DNA from: Aureimonas ureilytica DSM 18598 = NBRC 106430
GTDB lineage: Bacteria; Pseudomonadota; Alphaproteobacteria; Rhizobiales; Rhizobiaceae
DNA: 64,000 nucleotides
Reading direction: 5' to 3'
Assembly (NCBI RefSeq): GCF_000382705.1
Contig: NZ_ARQE01000005.1
Span: 62,001-126,000 of the forward strand
Both the position numbers and the translations under genes were made by a program. Shown piece by piece: positions 47,802-56,712 of the stretch (positions are counted from its first letter, which is position 1; the number at the start of each line of letters is the position of its first letter). The notes below the pieces were generated by a model that saw nothing but the letters and a program-made list of their open reading frames with translations, searched no databases and had not been told where the DNA came from.

Positions 47802-47817
47802 TTGCACAGGAGTGCAA
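47802..47817. promoter_or_regulatory. putative LacI-family operator
   Basis: TTGCAC-AGGA-GTGCAA is a perfect palindrome with 6-bp arms, 29 bp before the start of the binding-protein gene and downstream of the TTGACA at 47775, where a repressor would block initiation. A related TGCA-N6-TGCA pair lies at 47725-47738 near the LacI start. Confidence 0.55.
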
Positions 47818-47845
47818 AGTACCAACGATGCTGGGAGGCTCGACA

Positions 47846-48871
47846 ATGCGCACCAAACTTCTGACCGCCGCCATGCTCTTGGGAGCGGCCTTCGCTCCCC
47901 TTCCCGCCCAGGCGGCCGGGACGCTGAACCTCATCTGCGCCGCCGACGTGAAATGGTGCGAGCTGATGGAGCGGGAGTTCGAGGCCAGCCACGACATCGA
48001 CGTCAACATGGTGCGCATGAGTTCGGGCGAGGCCTATGCCCGCCTTCGCGCCGAAGCGCGCAACCCCAAGACCGACCTCTGGTGGGCGGGCACGGGCGAC
48101 CCGCATCTTCAGGCGGCCGACGACAAGCTGACGGTGGAATACAAGTCGCCCATGCTGGACCAGCTCCAGCCCTGGGCGCAGAAACAGGCCGAGGTTTCGG
48201 GCTACCGCACGGTGGGCATCTATTCCGGCGCGCTCGGCTGGGGCTACAACACCGACATCCTCGCCAAGAAGGGCCTGGACGCCCCGGCCTGCTGGAAGGA
48301 CCTGACGGACGCGAAGTACAAGGGCGAGATCCAGATCGCCAACCCGAACTCGTCGGGCACCGCCTATACGGCGCTCGCGACGCTCGTGCAGCTGATGGGC
48401 GAGGACGAAGCCTTCGCCTATCAGAAGGCGCTGAACGCCAATGTCACGCAATACACCAAGTCCGGCTCGGCCCCGGTGAAGGCGGCAGCGCGCGGCGAAA
48501 CCGGCATCGGCATCGTCTTCATGCATGACGCGGTGGCCATGACCAAGCAGGGCTTCCCGGTGAAGACCGTCGCCCCGTGCGAGGGAACCGGCTTCGAGGT
48601 CGGCTCCATGTCGATCGTCAAGGGCGCCAAGAATCTCGAGAACGCCAAGATCTTCTACGACTGGGCGCTCTCGGCCGAGGTGCAGTCCAAGGCCGCCGAG
48701 GCCGACAGCTTCCAGCTGCCCTCCAACAAGAGCGCCACCGTGCCGCCCGAGGCACCCAAGCTCGGCGAGATCAAGCTGATCGACTACGACTTCGCCAAAT
48801 ACGGCAATGCCGACACCCGCAAGGCGCTTCTGGAGCGCTGGGACCGCGAAATCGGCGCCTCCGCCAACTGA
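47846..48871 (+). CDS. ABC transporter binding protein (AfuA/Fe3+-type; possibly sugar-phosphate)
   Basis: A 341-residue exported protein with a signal peptide ending at AQAAG. It has the type-II periplasmic-binding fold of the AfuA/FbpA family: ICAADVKWCELM, PKTDLWWAGTGDPH, GYNTDILAKKG, and NPNSSGTAYTALA. The tyrosine pair expected for Fe3+ ligation is not obvious. AfuA proteins with a similar permease architecture bind hexose-phosphates, and the phosphatase at the end of this operon favours a phosphorylated substrate here. ATG 47846 has GGGAGG upstream. Confidence 0.8.
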   Translation: MRTKLLTAAMLLGAAFAPLPAQAAGTLNLICAADVKWCELMEREFEASHDIDVNMVRMSSGEAYARLRAEARNPKTDLWWAGTGDPHLQAADDKLTVEYKSPMLDQLQPWAQKQAEVSGYRTVGIYSGALGWGYNTDILAKKGLDAPACWKDLTDAKYKGEIQIANPNSSGTAYTALATLVQLMGEDEAFAYQKALNANVTQYTKSGSAPVKAAARGETGIGIVFMHDAVAMTKQGFPVKTVAPCEGTGFEVGSMSIVKGAKNLENAKIFYDWALSAEVQSKAAEADSFQLPSNKSATVPPEAPKLGEIKLIDYDFAKYGNADTRKALLERWDREIGASAN

Positions 48872-48880
48872 TCCCGTCCT

Positions 48881-48905
48881 GGCGCGCGTCGCCGTGGCGC
48901 GCGCC
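48881..48905 (+). promoter_or_regulatory. intercistronic hairpin after the binding-protein gene
   Basis: GGCGCGCG and CGCGCGCC pair over 8 bp with a 9-nt loop in the 63-bp gap between binding protein and permease. It probably protects the upstream mRNA and limits read-through. Confidence 0.5.
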
Positions 48906-48934
48906 GGCTCCATCGTTCGGGAGGATTCGGCTCC

Positions 48935-51175
48935 ATGGATTCGCGCGTTCGCCGGCTCGACGGCGCCCTCATCCTCGCTCTCGTCGCCTTCGCGCTCCTG
49001 CCCTGGTACGGGCTGGAAGGCGGCATCTGGAACGGACGCTGGCTCGCCTCCTGGCCGCTCGCGCCGGAGGCCGCGCCCGGCCTCGCGCAGATCGGCGTGC
49101 GCTCGGCGTTCTGGCTCGTGCCGCTGGCGCTCACGATCGGTGCCGCGCTCGCCCTGCGCTTCACGCCGCCCGGCGAGCGGCGCGGCCGGTGGCTCGCAAC
49201 TGTGGGCGGCATCGGCCTTGCCTGTCTCGTCGTGGAAGGCCTTTCGATCGGCTATGGCGGCTGGAACTGGAGCGGCTGGGAATCCCTTTTCGGCCCGCTG
49301 GAGGACGGACAGCCGCCCTTCGGCCTCGGCGCCTTCGCCCTCGCGCTCGCCTTTCTCCTGTTTCTCTCCTTCGGCCTTGCCGAGCGCGGTCGCCTGCGGG
49401 GCGACGCCTTCGTGCTCTCGGCCATCGCGCTCGTCGTCGCGCTGGTCACGGCCTTCGTTCTGTATCCTCTGGCGAGCCTGTTTGCGGGCGCGTTCCAGGC
49501 GCTCGACGGCTCGTTCGACGCCACGAGCTTCCTCACCAACATTCAGGACCCGTCGATCTGGTCGCTCAGCTGCCTGACGGGCTCGGGCAATTGCGGCCTC
49601 GCCTGGCGCACGGTGACGCTCGCGATCTGCACGGGCCTCGGCACGACGATCCTCGGCCTTGCCTTCGCGCTGGTGGCGACGCGCACAGGCTTTCCCTTCA
49701 AGCGCCTCCTGCGGCTACTGACGATCCTGCCGATCATCACGCCGCCCTTCGTGATCGGCTTGGCGCTCATCCTCCTGTTCGGGCGCTCGGGCGTCGTCAC
49801 GCAAGCGATCCTGACCCTGACCGGCCTTGATGGCGGGCGCTGGCTCTATGGCCTGCCCGGCATCTGGATCGCGCAGATGCTGAGCTTCACGCCGATCGCC
49901 TTCATGGTGCTGATCGGCGTCATGGAAGGCATCAGCCCCGCCATGGAAGAGGCCGCGCAGACCATGCGCGCCAACCGCTGGCGCACCTTCTGGACCGTGA
50001 CCTTCCCCCTCATGCGCCCCGGCCTCGCCAACGCCTTCCTCGTCGGCTTCATCGAAAGCATGGCCGATTTCGGCAATCCGCTCGTGCTCGGCGGCAGCCA
50101 TGGCGTCCTTTCGACGGAAATCTTCTTCGCGGTCGTCGGCGCGCAGAACGACCCGGCCCGCGCGGCGGTGCTCGCCCTCGTGCTTCTCGCCTTCACGCTC
50201 TCGGCCTTCTTCCTCCAGCGCCTCTGGCTGCGCGGGCGCTCCTACACGACCGTCACCGGCAAGGGCGATTCCGGCCGCCATGTGCCGCTCGACCCCAAAT
50301 TGCGCGCCATCGTCGTCAGCGCGGTTTCGGTCTGGGTCGTCTTCACGCTCACCGTCTATGCCATGATCGTCTTCGGCAGTTTCGTGCGCACGCTCGGCCT
50401 CGACAACACGCTGACGCTCGACCACTACGCCAAGGCCTTCTCGGTCTCCTCGGGCGAAAGCGGCTTGCGCTGGACGGGCGTCGCCTGGAACTCGTTCTGG
50501 ACGACGATGGAGATCGCGCTGATCGCCGCGCCACTCACCGCCCTTGTCGGCCTTCTCTCGGCCTATCTTCTGGTGCGCCAGCGCTTTGCGGGCCGCGAGA
50601 TGCTGGAATTCGTGCTGATGCTCTCCTTCGCCATTCCCGGCACGGTGATCGGCGTGTCCTATGTGCTCGCCTTCAACCTGCCGCCGATCGAGATGACGGG
50701 CACGGCGATGATCCTCGTGATCTGCTTCGTCTTCCGCAACATGCCGGTGGGCGTGCGCGGCGGCATCGCGGCCATGAGCCAGCTCGACCGGAGCCTCGAC
50801 GAGGCCTCGCTGACGCTGGGCGCCAATTCCTTCACCACGCTTCGGCGCGTCGTGCTGCCGCTCCTGAAGCCCGCCATCGTGGCGGCGCTCGTCTATTCCT
50901 TCGTGCGCTCGATCACCTCGATCAGCGCCGTGATCTTCCTCGTCAGCGCGCAGTACAACATGGCGACCTCCTATATCGTCGGCCTGACGGAAAACGGCGA
51001 ATACGGCGTCGCCATCGCCTATTCCACCATGCTGATCGCGGTGATGGTCGTCGTCATCGGCCTGTTCCAGCTTCTGGTCGGCAAGCGAACGCTGCGGCGC
51101 GAAACGCGCAACACCGCGCCGGCCGCCGCAGCCCCCACGAGTGCCGCCACGCTTTCGCAGGAGAAGGTCGCATGA
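48935..51175 (+). CDS. ABC permease, two domains fused, with N-terminal extension (AfuB-like)
   Basis: A 746-residue inner-membrane permease. Two BPD_transp_1 domains are visible, with coupling segments MEEAAQTMRANRWRTFW (about residue 337-353) and LDEASLTLGANSFTTLR (about 621-637). An N-terminal extension of about 170 residues adds several extra helices; AfuB-type permeases also have long extensions. GGGAGGA lies upstream of ATG 48935. Its stop overlaps the ATPase ATG as ATGA. Confidence 0.9.
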   Translation: MDSRVRRLDGALILALVAFALLPWYGLEGGIWNGRWLASWPLAPEAAPGLAQIGVRSAFWLVPLALTIGAALALRFTPPGERRGRWLATVGGIGLACLVVEGLSIGYGGWNWSGWESLFGPLEDGQPPFGLGAFALALAFLLFLSFGLAERGRLRGDAFVLSAIALVVALVTAFVLYPLASLFAGAFQALDGSFDATSFLTNIQDPSIWSLSCLTGSGNCGLAWRTVTLAICTGLGTTILGLAFALVATRTGFPFKRLLRLLTILPIITPPFVIGLALILLFGRSGVVTQAILTLTGLDGGRWLYGLPGIWIAQMLSFTPIAFMVLIGVMEGISPAMEEAAQTMRANRWRTFWTVTFPLMRPGLANAFLVGFIESMADFGNPLVLGGSHGVLSTEIFFAVVGAQNDPARAAVLALVLLAFTLSAFFLQRLWLRGRSYTTVTGKGDSGRHVPLDPKLRAIVVSAVSVWVVFTLTVYAMIVFGSFVRTLGLDNTLTLDHYAKAFSVSSGESGLRWTGVAWNSFWTTMEIALIAAPLTALVGLLSAYLLVRQRFAGREMLEFVLMLSFAIPGTVIGVSYVLAFNLPPIEMTGTAMILVICFVFRNMPVGVRGGIAAMSQLDRSLDEASLTLGANSFTTLRRVVLPLLKPAIVAALVYSFVRSITSISAVIFLVSAQYNMATSYIVGLTENGEYGVAIAYSTMLIAVMVVVIGLFQLLVGKRTLRRETRNTAPAAAAPTSAATLSQEKVA

Positions 51176-52236
51176 CCCAGACCGCCGCCAAGGGCTCCGT
51201 CCGTTTCGAAGCCGTCGAAAAGCGCTTCGGCTCCGTCGTCGCCATCCGCTCCCTGTCCTTCGACATCGAGCCGGGAACGCTGGTGACGCTGCTCGGCCCC
51301 TCGGGCTGCGGCAAGACCACGACGCTGCGGATGCTGGCGGGGCTCGAACAGCCGACCGCCGGGCGCATCCTGATCGGCGGGCGGGACGTCACCAACCTGC
51401 CCGCCAACGAGCGCGACGTCTCGATGGTGTTCCAGTCTTACGCGCTGTTTCCGCATATGAGCGTCGGCGAGAACGTCGCCTATGGCTTGCGCTCGGGCGG
51501 AAGCTCCAAGCGCGAGGCGCTGGAGCGGGCGAAGGATGGTCTGGCGCTGGTCGGCCTCGAAGGCTTCGCCGAGCGCCTGCCGAGCGAACTGTCGGGCGGC
51601 CAGCAGCAGCGCGTGGCCGTCGCGCGCGCGCTCGTCCTGGAGCCGCAGGTCCTGCTTCTGGACGAGCCGCTCTCCAATCTCGACGCGCGGCTGCGCCGCC
51701 ATGTGCGCACCGAAATCCGCGAATTGCAGCAGCGCCTCGGCTTCACCGCCGTTTACGTGACGCACGATCAGGAGGAGGCGCTGGCCGTGTCCGATCGGAT
51801 CGTGGTGATGAAAAGCGGCGAGATCGCGCAGGCCGGCTCGCCGCGCGAATTGTATGAGACGCCCGCCTCCTCCTTTATCGCCGACTTCATCGGCGAGGCC
51901 AATGTCGTGCCCTGCGAGGTCGCGCGGGCCGGCGATGGCGGGCTGGAAGCGCGGCTCGGGGGCCTGCGCCACCCGATCCGCGCGGCAACGGCCCGCGAGG
52001 GCGCGGCCCAGCTTGCGATCCGCCCGAACGCCATTACGCTGGGCGAACCCCGGCCCGACCGTCTGGACGGGCGCGTCGCCAGCGCGGCGTATCTGGGCGA
52101 TCACATCGAATACGAGGTGGAAACTGCGCTCGGCCGCCTTTTCGTGGTGGATACCGCCATCGAGACCGTGCGCCCCGTTTCCAGCGCCATCGGCATCGGC
52201 CTGCACGAGCGCGGCGTCGCGCTGATCCCGGCTTGA
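51172..52236 (+). CDS. ABC transporter ATP-binding protein (AfuC/FbpC-type)
   Basis: A 354-residue ATPase with Walker A GPSGCGKTT, Q-loop VFQSYALFPH, signature LSGGQQQR, Walker [12 protein letters not shown] and H-loop THDQ. The C-terminal ~110 residues form a TOBE domain. It energises the preceding fused permease and is followed 8 bp later by the phosphatase gene. Confidence 0.92.
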   Translation: MTQTAAKGSVRFEAVEKRFGSVVAIRSLSFDIEPGTLVTLLGPSGCGKTTTLRMLAGLEQPTAGRILIGGRDVTNLPANERDVSMVFQSYALFPHMSVGENVAYGLRSGGSSKREALERAKDGLALVGLEGFAERLPSELSGGQQQRVAVARALVLEPQVLLLDEPLSNLDARLRRHVRTEIRELQQRLGFTAVYVTHDQEEALAVSDRIVVMKSGEIAQAGSPRELYETPASSFIADFIGEANVVPCEVARAGDGGLEARLGGLRHPIRAATAREGAAQLAIRPNAITLGEPRPDRLDGRVASAAYLGDHIEYEVETALGRLFVVDTAIETVRPVSSAIGIGLHERGVALIPA

Positions 52237-52244
52237 GAGACATC

Positions 52245-53060
52245 ATGACCGACATGACAGAGACAAACGACAGCGCCATCCGCGCACGACAGACGCTGGC
52301 CGAAGCCATCGCGCGGGAGGGCGGGCGCGTTGCGCTTTCCTATTTCCGCGACCGCTCGCGCCTGACGGTCGACCAGAAGATGAACGGGCAGGATGTCGTC
52401 TCGATCGCCGACAAGGAGGTAGAGACCTTGCTGCGCGAGCGCATCGCGGCGAGTTTCCCCGATGATGGCCTTCTCGGCGAGGAATACGGGCTTCAGGAAG
52501 GCACATCCGGCTTTCGCTGGGTGATGGACCCGATCGACGGCACGAGCCCCTTCGTGTTCGGCATTCCGGCCTGGTGCGTGTCGATCGCGGTCATGCAGAG
52601 CGAGCGGATCGTCGCGGGCGTCATCTACGCGCCGACGACGGACGAGCTGTATTCGGCGCGGCGCGGCGCGGGCGCGACGATGAACGGCCAGCCGATCCAT
52701 GTTCTGGAAAGCGCAACGCTCCAGAACGGCGTTCTGGGGCTCGGCGCCAATCACCGCGTTCCCGCCGCCACCGTCTCGCGCGTCGTGGAGCAGCTTCTCG
52801 CCGAAGGCGGCATGTTCATCCGCAACGGCTCGGGCGCGCTGATGCTGGCCTATGTCGCGGCCGGGCGTCTGGCAGCCTATTGGGAGCCGCATATGAACGC
52901 CTGGGACTGCTATGCCGGCTTTCTTCTCGTGGAAGAAGCGGGCGGCTGGATCGTCGATCCCACAGAGTGGAGCGGCCTGATGGATGGCGGCCCCGTCGTC
53001 GCGGGCTCGCCGGGCACAAGGGCCGATCTTCTGCGCATCGTCGCCGGCGACGCGGCTTAG
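52245..53060 (+). CDS. inositol-monophosphatase-family phosphatase
   Basis: A 271-residue Mg-dependent phosphatase. All metal and catalytic motifs are present: GEEYG for the metal Glu, DPIDGTSPF for the Asp pair, and WDCYAG for the third Asp. Family members hydrolyse inositol, histidinol, fructose-1,6-bis- or other sugar phosphates. It is the last gene of a LacI-governed ABC importer operon, so it may dephosphorylate the imported compound. ATG 52245 (with GAGAGA upstream) is preferred to the TTG at 52233. Confidence 0.88.
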   Translation: MTDMTETNDSAIRARQTLAEAIAREGGRVALSYFRDRSRLTVDQKMNGQDVVSIADKEVETLLRERIAASFPDDGLLGEEYGLQEGTSGFRWVMDPIDGTSPFVFGIPAWCVSIAVMQSERIVAGVIYAPTTDELYSARRGAGATMNGQPIHVLESATLQNGVLGLGANHRVPAATVSRVVEQLLAEGGMFIRNGSGALMLAYVAAGRLAAYWEPHMNAWDCYAGFLLVEEAGGWIVDPTEWSGLMDGGPVVAGSPGTRADLLRIVAGDAA

Positions 53061-53109
53061 CGCCAAGCTCACCTCCGCCGCACGGCCCGGCGGGGGCCTT
53101 CGGTCGAGA

Positions 53110-54783
53110 TCAGACCGGGGTCGTGTCGACCGAACGGCTGCTCGCCTCGTGCCGCACCCGGCTTTCCACCAGAAGACCCTCGGCGCTCATGATCGGATGG
53201 GCGACCGAGACAATATGGGCGTTGATGCGCTTGAGGTCGCGCAGCATGTCCAAATGAAGCGAACTCGTCTCGATGCTCGCCCGCTTGTTCTCGCGCAGGC
53301 GCTGGAAATGCCGCGCGGCCGAGCGCTTCTCGATCTGCCGGACCGTCAGCTTGGCGTCCATCAGCCGGCGCGACAGGTCGAGGTCGCGCGTCACGAAGAT
53401 GGACTGCGCCATGCGCAGGTTCTCGATCGTCGTGTCCATGAAGGCGTCGAGTTCGCGAAAGCCTTCGTCCGAGAACCAGAGGTCGAAACTGACCATCTTG
53501 TGGACCTCATGGACGAGGCCCTTCTCGACGATGTCGCCGATATGCTCGAGATTGATCGCGTAATCGACGATCTCGGCCGAGCGCCCGTGCGCCTTGTCCC
53601 CGGCCTCGCCCTCCGCGATTTGGGCGATGTAGATCTTCACCGCCTGTTGCAGCCGGTCGACGTCCTTTTCGAGGGGCGCAATGCCGCGCAGGAGCGTCAG
53701 GTCGCGCCGCCGGAAGGCCTCCTGCACGTCGCACAGCATGGTCTCCACGAGATCGCCGACGCCCAGAACCTCGCGCGTCGCGCTGGCGAGGGCCACGACC
53801 GGCGTCGAAAGCTCCTCCGGGTCGAGGAATTTCGGCGCGTTCCGCTCCTGCGGCGCGTCGGGCAGGAGGCGCCGCATCTGGTCGGCGAGCGGTCCGGCCA
53901 GCGGCCAGAACACGAGGGCGAGCACGAGATTGAACAGGAGGTGGACATCCACCGGCAGGTTGGCCGCGCCGAGGCCGAGGCCCGACAGCGCGGCGCCGAC
54001 ATGGTCGGCCAGCGGCAGGATGGCGAGGACACCGCAGGCCCGCGCGACGAGATTGCCGAGAACCACGCGCCGGGCCGCGACGGGCTCGCGCGAAGTCGCC
54101 AGAAGCGGCGGGATCGCACCCCCGAGATTGGCTCCGAGCACGAGAACCACGATCAACCCGTCCGACAGGATGCCGGCCGCGCCGAGCGCGGTGACGAGAA
54201 TTACCACGGCCAGACTGCTCGCCGCCGCGAGAGCCAGCGCGGCCGACAGAAGCAGGGCGACCGGCCAGGCATCGTCGAGAAGCCCGATAAAGGCCCCGAG
54301 CGCCGGCGAAGCGCGCATCGGCTCGGTGGCGAGGCTGAGGAGATGCAGCGACAGGAGAAGGAGCCCGACGCCCATCAGGGCAATGCCCGCCCCCTGCCGG
54401 GGGCCGACGCCATTGCGGCGCAGCGCGAAGCCGACGAGGAGGAGGACCGGCGACAGCCATTCGATGCCGGCCGCCACGATCCAGGCCGTCAGCGCCGTGC
54501 CGATATTGGCGCCGAGAAGCACGACCTGCGCCATGCGCGGATCGACGAGCCCGCGTTCCACGAAGGAAGCCGTCATCAGGCCGGTCGCCGTCGAACTCTG
54601 GAGCGCCAGGGTCGCGCCGATCCCCGACAGGAGCGCCCGCCAGGACTGCTGCGTGCCCGCCGCGAGAACCGCTCGGAGCCGCCCGCCGAAGGCCTGGAGA
54701 ACGCCCTGTTTGACCTCCGACAGCCCGAACAGAAGCAGGGCCACGGCGCCTGCGAGATTGATCATGACGAGTACGGACTGCAT
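53110..54783 (-). CDS. Na/Pi-cotransporter family protein with PhoU-like tail
   Basis: A 557-residue membrane protein of the NptA/YjbB type. Two PNaS repeats, with LALQSSTATGLMT in the first and VLVLGANLGGAIPPLLA in the second, define the Na/Pi fold. The C-terminal ~200 residues are helical and PhoU-like (LEHIGDIVEKGLVHEVHKM). E. coli YjbB exports phosphate; other members import it. It faces, tail to tail, the phosphatase gene (49-bp gap) and diverges from ugpB. Confidence 0.88.
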   Translation of the reverse strand: MQSVLVMINLAGAVALLLFGLSEVKQGVLQAFGGRLRAVLAAGTQQSWRALLSGIGATLALQSSTATGLMTASFVERGLVDPRMAQVVLLGANIGTALTAWIVAAGIEWLSPVLLLVGFALRRNGVGPRQGAGIALMGVGLLLLSLHLLSLATEPMRASPALGAFIGLLDDAWPVALLLSAALALAAASSLAVVILVTALGAAGILSDGLIVVLVLGANLGGAIPPLLATSREPVAARRVVLGNLVARACGVLAILPLADHVGAALSGLGLGAANLPVDVHLLFNLVLALVFWPLAGPLADQMRRLLPDAPQERNAPKFLDPEELSTPVVALASATREVLGVGDLVETMLCDVQEAFRRRDLTLLRGIAPLEKDVDRLQQAVKIYIAQIAEGEAGDKAHGRSAEIVDYAINLEHIGDIVEKGLVHEVHKMVSFDLWFSDEGFRELDAFMDTTIENLRMAQSIFVTRDLDLSRRLMDAKLTVRQIEKRSAARHFQRLRENKRASIETSSLHLDMLRDLKRINAHIVSVAHPIMSAEGLLVESRVRHEASSRSVDTTPV

Positions 54784-55204
54784 GGCGCATTCTTGAAGGA
54801 TTGGAGAGGAACGGAAAGGGCGAAATGCGGACGGGCGGGTCCTGTGACGCAGCGGAGAAAGGGAGTGGCGACTCGCGCGGGAACGGGGTCCGGCGGAGGG
54901 TGCTTCAACGTCGCAGATGATCGCGTCCTTGGGAAGGCGACCTTATCAAGCCGGCGTTCCTTGCCGCCCCGCCGATGGGGATCGCGATCCCGAGGATCGC
55001 CCGCGCCCCGCTCCCACGAAGGTCGGCTGATCGCCTCTTCAACAGATCATATGATGGACGACTGATTGTCAGGTTGACGTCCAGACCTGCGCATGGCTTG
55101 TCTCGAAGATCGAAAAGGCGGCGCGAGACCGCCGGAGACATGAATTGGCGATCCGTGGCCGCCCGCTTGGGGATCGAGGCCGCCGGCGCCTGGGGAGGAC
55201 TGAT
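54784..55204. other. 421-bp divergent intergenic region upstream of ugpB
   Basis: This region separates the Na/Pi gene and ugpB. It contains a perfect palindrome ATCATATGAT (55046-55055) that could be an operator. It also holds a 22-codon open frame (55140-55208). No good Pho box is present: TTGTCA (55066) and TTGACG (55074) are 8 bp apart, not 11. No clear -35/-10 pair was found. Confidence 0.5.
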
Positions 55205-55208
55205 ATGA
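55140..55208 (+). CDS. possible 22-residue leader peptide overlapping the ugpB start
   Basis: ATG 55140 opens MNWRSVAARLGIEAAGAWGG.. and stops at 55206-55208, overlapping the ugpB ATG as ATGA. A ribosome crossing it would run through the ugpB ribosome-binding site. Its own GGAG is too close to the ATG (2 nt), so translation is doubtful. Confidence 0.22.
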   Translation: MNWRSVAARLGIEAAGAWGGLI

Positions 55209-56509
55209 CCGCACGCGCGCTGACGCTTGCCCTGACCATGGGCGTCGCCTTCACCTCGTCGTCGGCCTTTGCCGCGACCGAGCTTCAATGGTGGCACGCC
55301 ATGAACGGCGCCAACAACGAAGTGGTGGAAGAACTCGCCAAGGAGTTCAACGCCAGCCAAAGCGACTATGTCATCAAGCCCGTCTTCAAGGGCACCTATC
55401 CCGAAACGCTGAACGCCGGCATCGCCGCCTTCCGCGCCAAGCAGACGCCGGCCATCATCCAGGTCTTCGACGTCGGCACGGGCGTGATGATGGGCGCGAG
55501 CGGCGCGATCAAGCCGGTGGCCGAGGTGCTGGAACAGGGCGGCTACACGTTCGACAAGTCGCAATATCTGCCGGGCATCGTGAACTACTATTCCAAGCCC
55601 GACGGGACGATGCTGTCCTTCCCCTACAATTCCTCCTCGCCGATCCTCTACTACAACAAGGATACGTTCCAGAAGGCGGGCCTGGATGCCAACAACCCGC
55701 CCAAGACCTGGGACGATGTCTTCGCGGCCGCGCGCAAGATCAAGGAAAGCGGCGCCGCGCCCTGCGGCTACACCTCGACCTGGCTGACCTGGATTCACCT
55801 GGAGAATTTCGCGGCCTGGAACAATGTGTCCTATGCGAGCGGCGAGAATGGTCTTGCCGGCGGCAAGGTGGAACTGGCGATCGACGCGCCGATCTATGTC
55901 GACCATTTCCAGGCGATCGCCGATCTCGCCAAGGAAGGCGTCTTCCGCTACGGCGGCCGGACCTCGGAGGCCAAGCAGCTCTTCCTGTCGGGCGAATGCG
56001 GCATCCTGACCGAGTCCTCGGGCGGCCTCGGCGACGTCGTGAAGTCGGGCATGAACTACGGCATCGGCCAGCTTCCCTACGACACGAAGGGGGTCAACGC
56101 CCCGCAGAACACGACGCCCGGCGGCGCGAGCCTCTGGGTCTTCGGCGGCAAGAGCGACGCCGAGTACAAGGGCATCGCTCAGTTCTTCAACTTCCTGTCG
56201 CAGACCGACATCCAGTCCCGCCTGCATCAGAAGTCGGGCTATCTTCCGGTGACGCTGGCGGCCTACGAGGCCACCAAGGCGAGCGGCTTCTACGAGAAGA
56301 ACCCGGGTCGTGAAACGCCGATCAGCCAGATGATGGGCAAGGCACCGACCGAGAACTCCAAGGGCGTGCGCCTCATCAACCTGCCGCAGGTGCGCGACAT
56401 CGAGAACGAGGAGTTCGAGGCCATGCTGAACGGCAGCCAGGACGCCAAGACCGCGCTCACCAAGGCCAAGCAGCGCGCCGACGCCGCGATCGCCTCGGCC
56501 ACACGTTAA
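55205..56509 (+). CDS. ugpB: sn-glycerol-3-phosphate ABC transporter binding protein
   Basis: A 434-residue exported protein that captures glycerol-3-phosphate and glycerophosphodiesters. Signal peptide 1-23, then the UgpB pattern LQWWHAM, FKGTYPETLNAGIAAFR, FPYNSSSPILYYNKD, CGYTSTWLTWIHLENFAAW and SGYLPVT. It matches rhizobial UgpB very closely. GGAGGA lies about 6 bases before ATG 55205. It is separated from ugpA by a 203-bp space with a GC hairpin. Confidence 0.95.
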   Translation: MTARALTLALTMGVAFTSSSAFAATELQWWHAMNGANNEVVEELAKEFNASQSDYVIKPVFKGTYPETLNAGIAAFRAKQTPAIIQVFDVGTGVMMGASGAIKPVAEVLEQGGYTFDKSQYLPGIVNYYSKPDGTMLSFPYNSSSPILYYNKDTFQKAGLDANNPPKTWDDVFAAARKIKESGAAPCGYTSTWLTWIHLENFAAWNNVSYASGENGLAGGKVELAIDAPIYVDHFQAIADLAKEGVFRYGGRTSEAKQLFLSGECGILTESSGGLGDVVKSGMNYGIGQLPYDTKGVNAPQNTTPGGASLWVFGGKSDAEYKGIAQFFNFLSQTDIQSRLHQKSGYLPVTLAAYEATKASGFYEKNPGRETPISQMMGKAPTENSKGVRLINLPQVRDIENEEFEAMLNGSQDAKTALTKAKQRADAAIASATR

Positions 56510-56543
56510 GAAACGGCACGAGCGTCGGCCGGGTCCGCCCGCC

Positions 56544-56568
56544 CGCCGGTGGGGTCCACCCGCCGGCG
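56544..56568 (+). promoter_or_regulatory. intercistronic hairpin between ugpB and ugpA
   Basis: CGCCGGTGGG and CCCGCCGGCG pair over 10 bp (one G-U) with a 5-nt loop, 35 bp after the ugpB stop. The next bases (CTTGTCCCCC) are not a clear T-run, so it probably stabilises ugpB mRNA. Confidence 0.5.
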
Positions 56569-56712
56569 CTTGTCCCCCGATGCTTCGGGCCAGGGGGTCG
56601 ATGCGGCCTCGCGTCGCCCGTTCCCAAGCATTCCTGCGAAGGGCGAACCATCCCTTAGCGACCCCGCGCTGCCGGGTCGTCACCCCATCTCCAGAGACCC
56701 AAGGCTTACAAG

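Noticed and set aside
47846-48871. Ferric-iron binding protein
   Set aside because: The family name is often used, but no clear Tyr pair for Fe3+ is visible, and the operon ends in a sugar-phosphatase-type gene; iron is kept only as an alternative.
55066-55079. Possible Pho box (TTGTCA ... TTGACG) before ugpB
   Set aside because: The half-sites are 8 bp apart instead of 11 and match the CTGTCAT consensus poorly.
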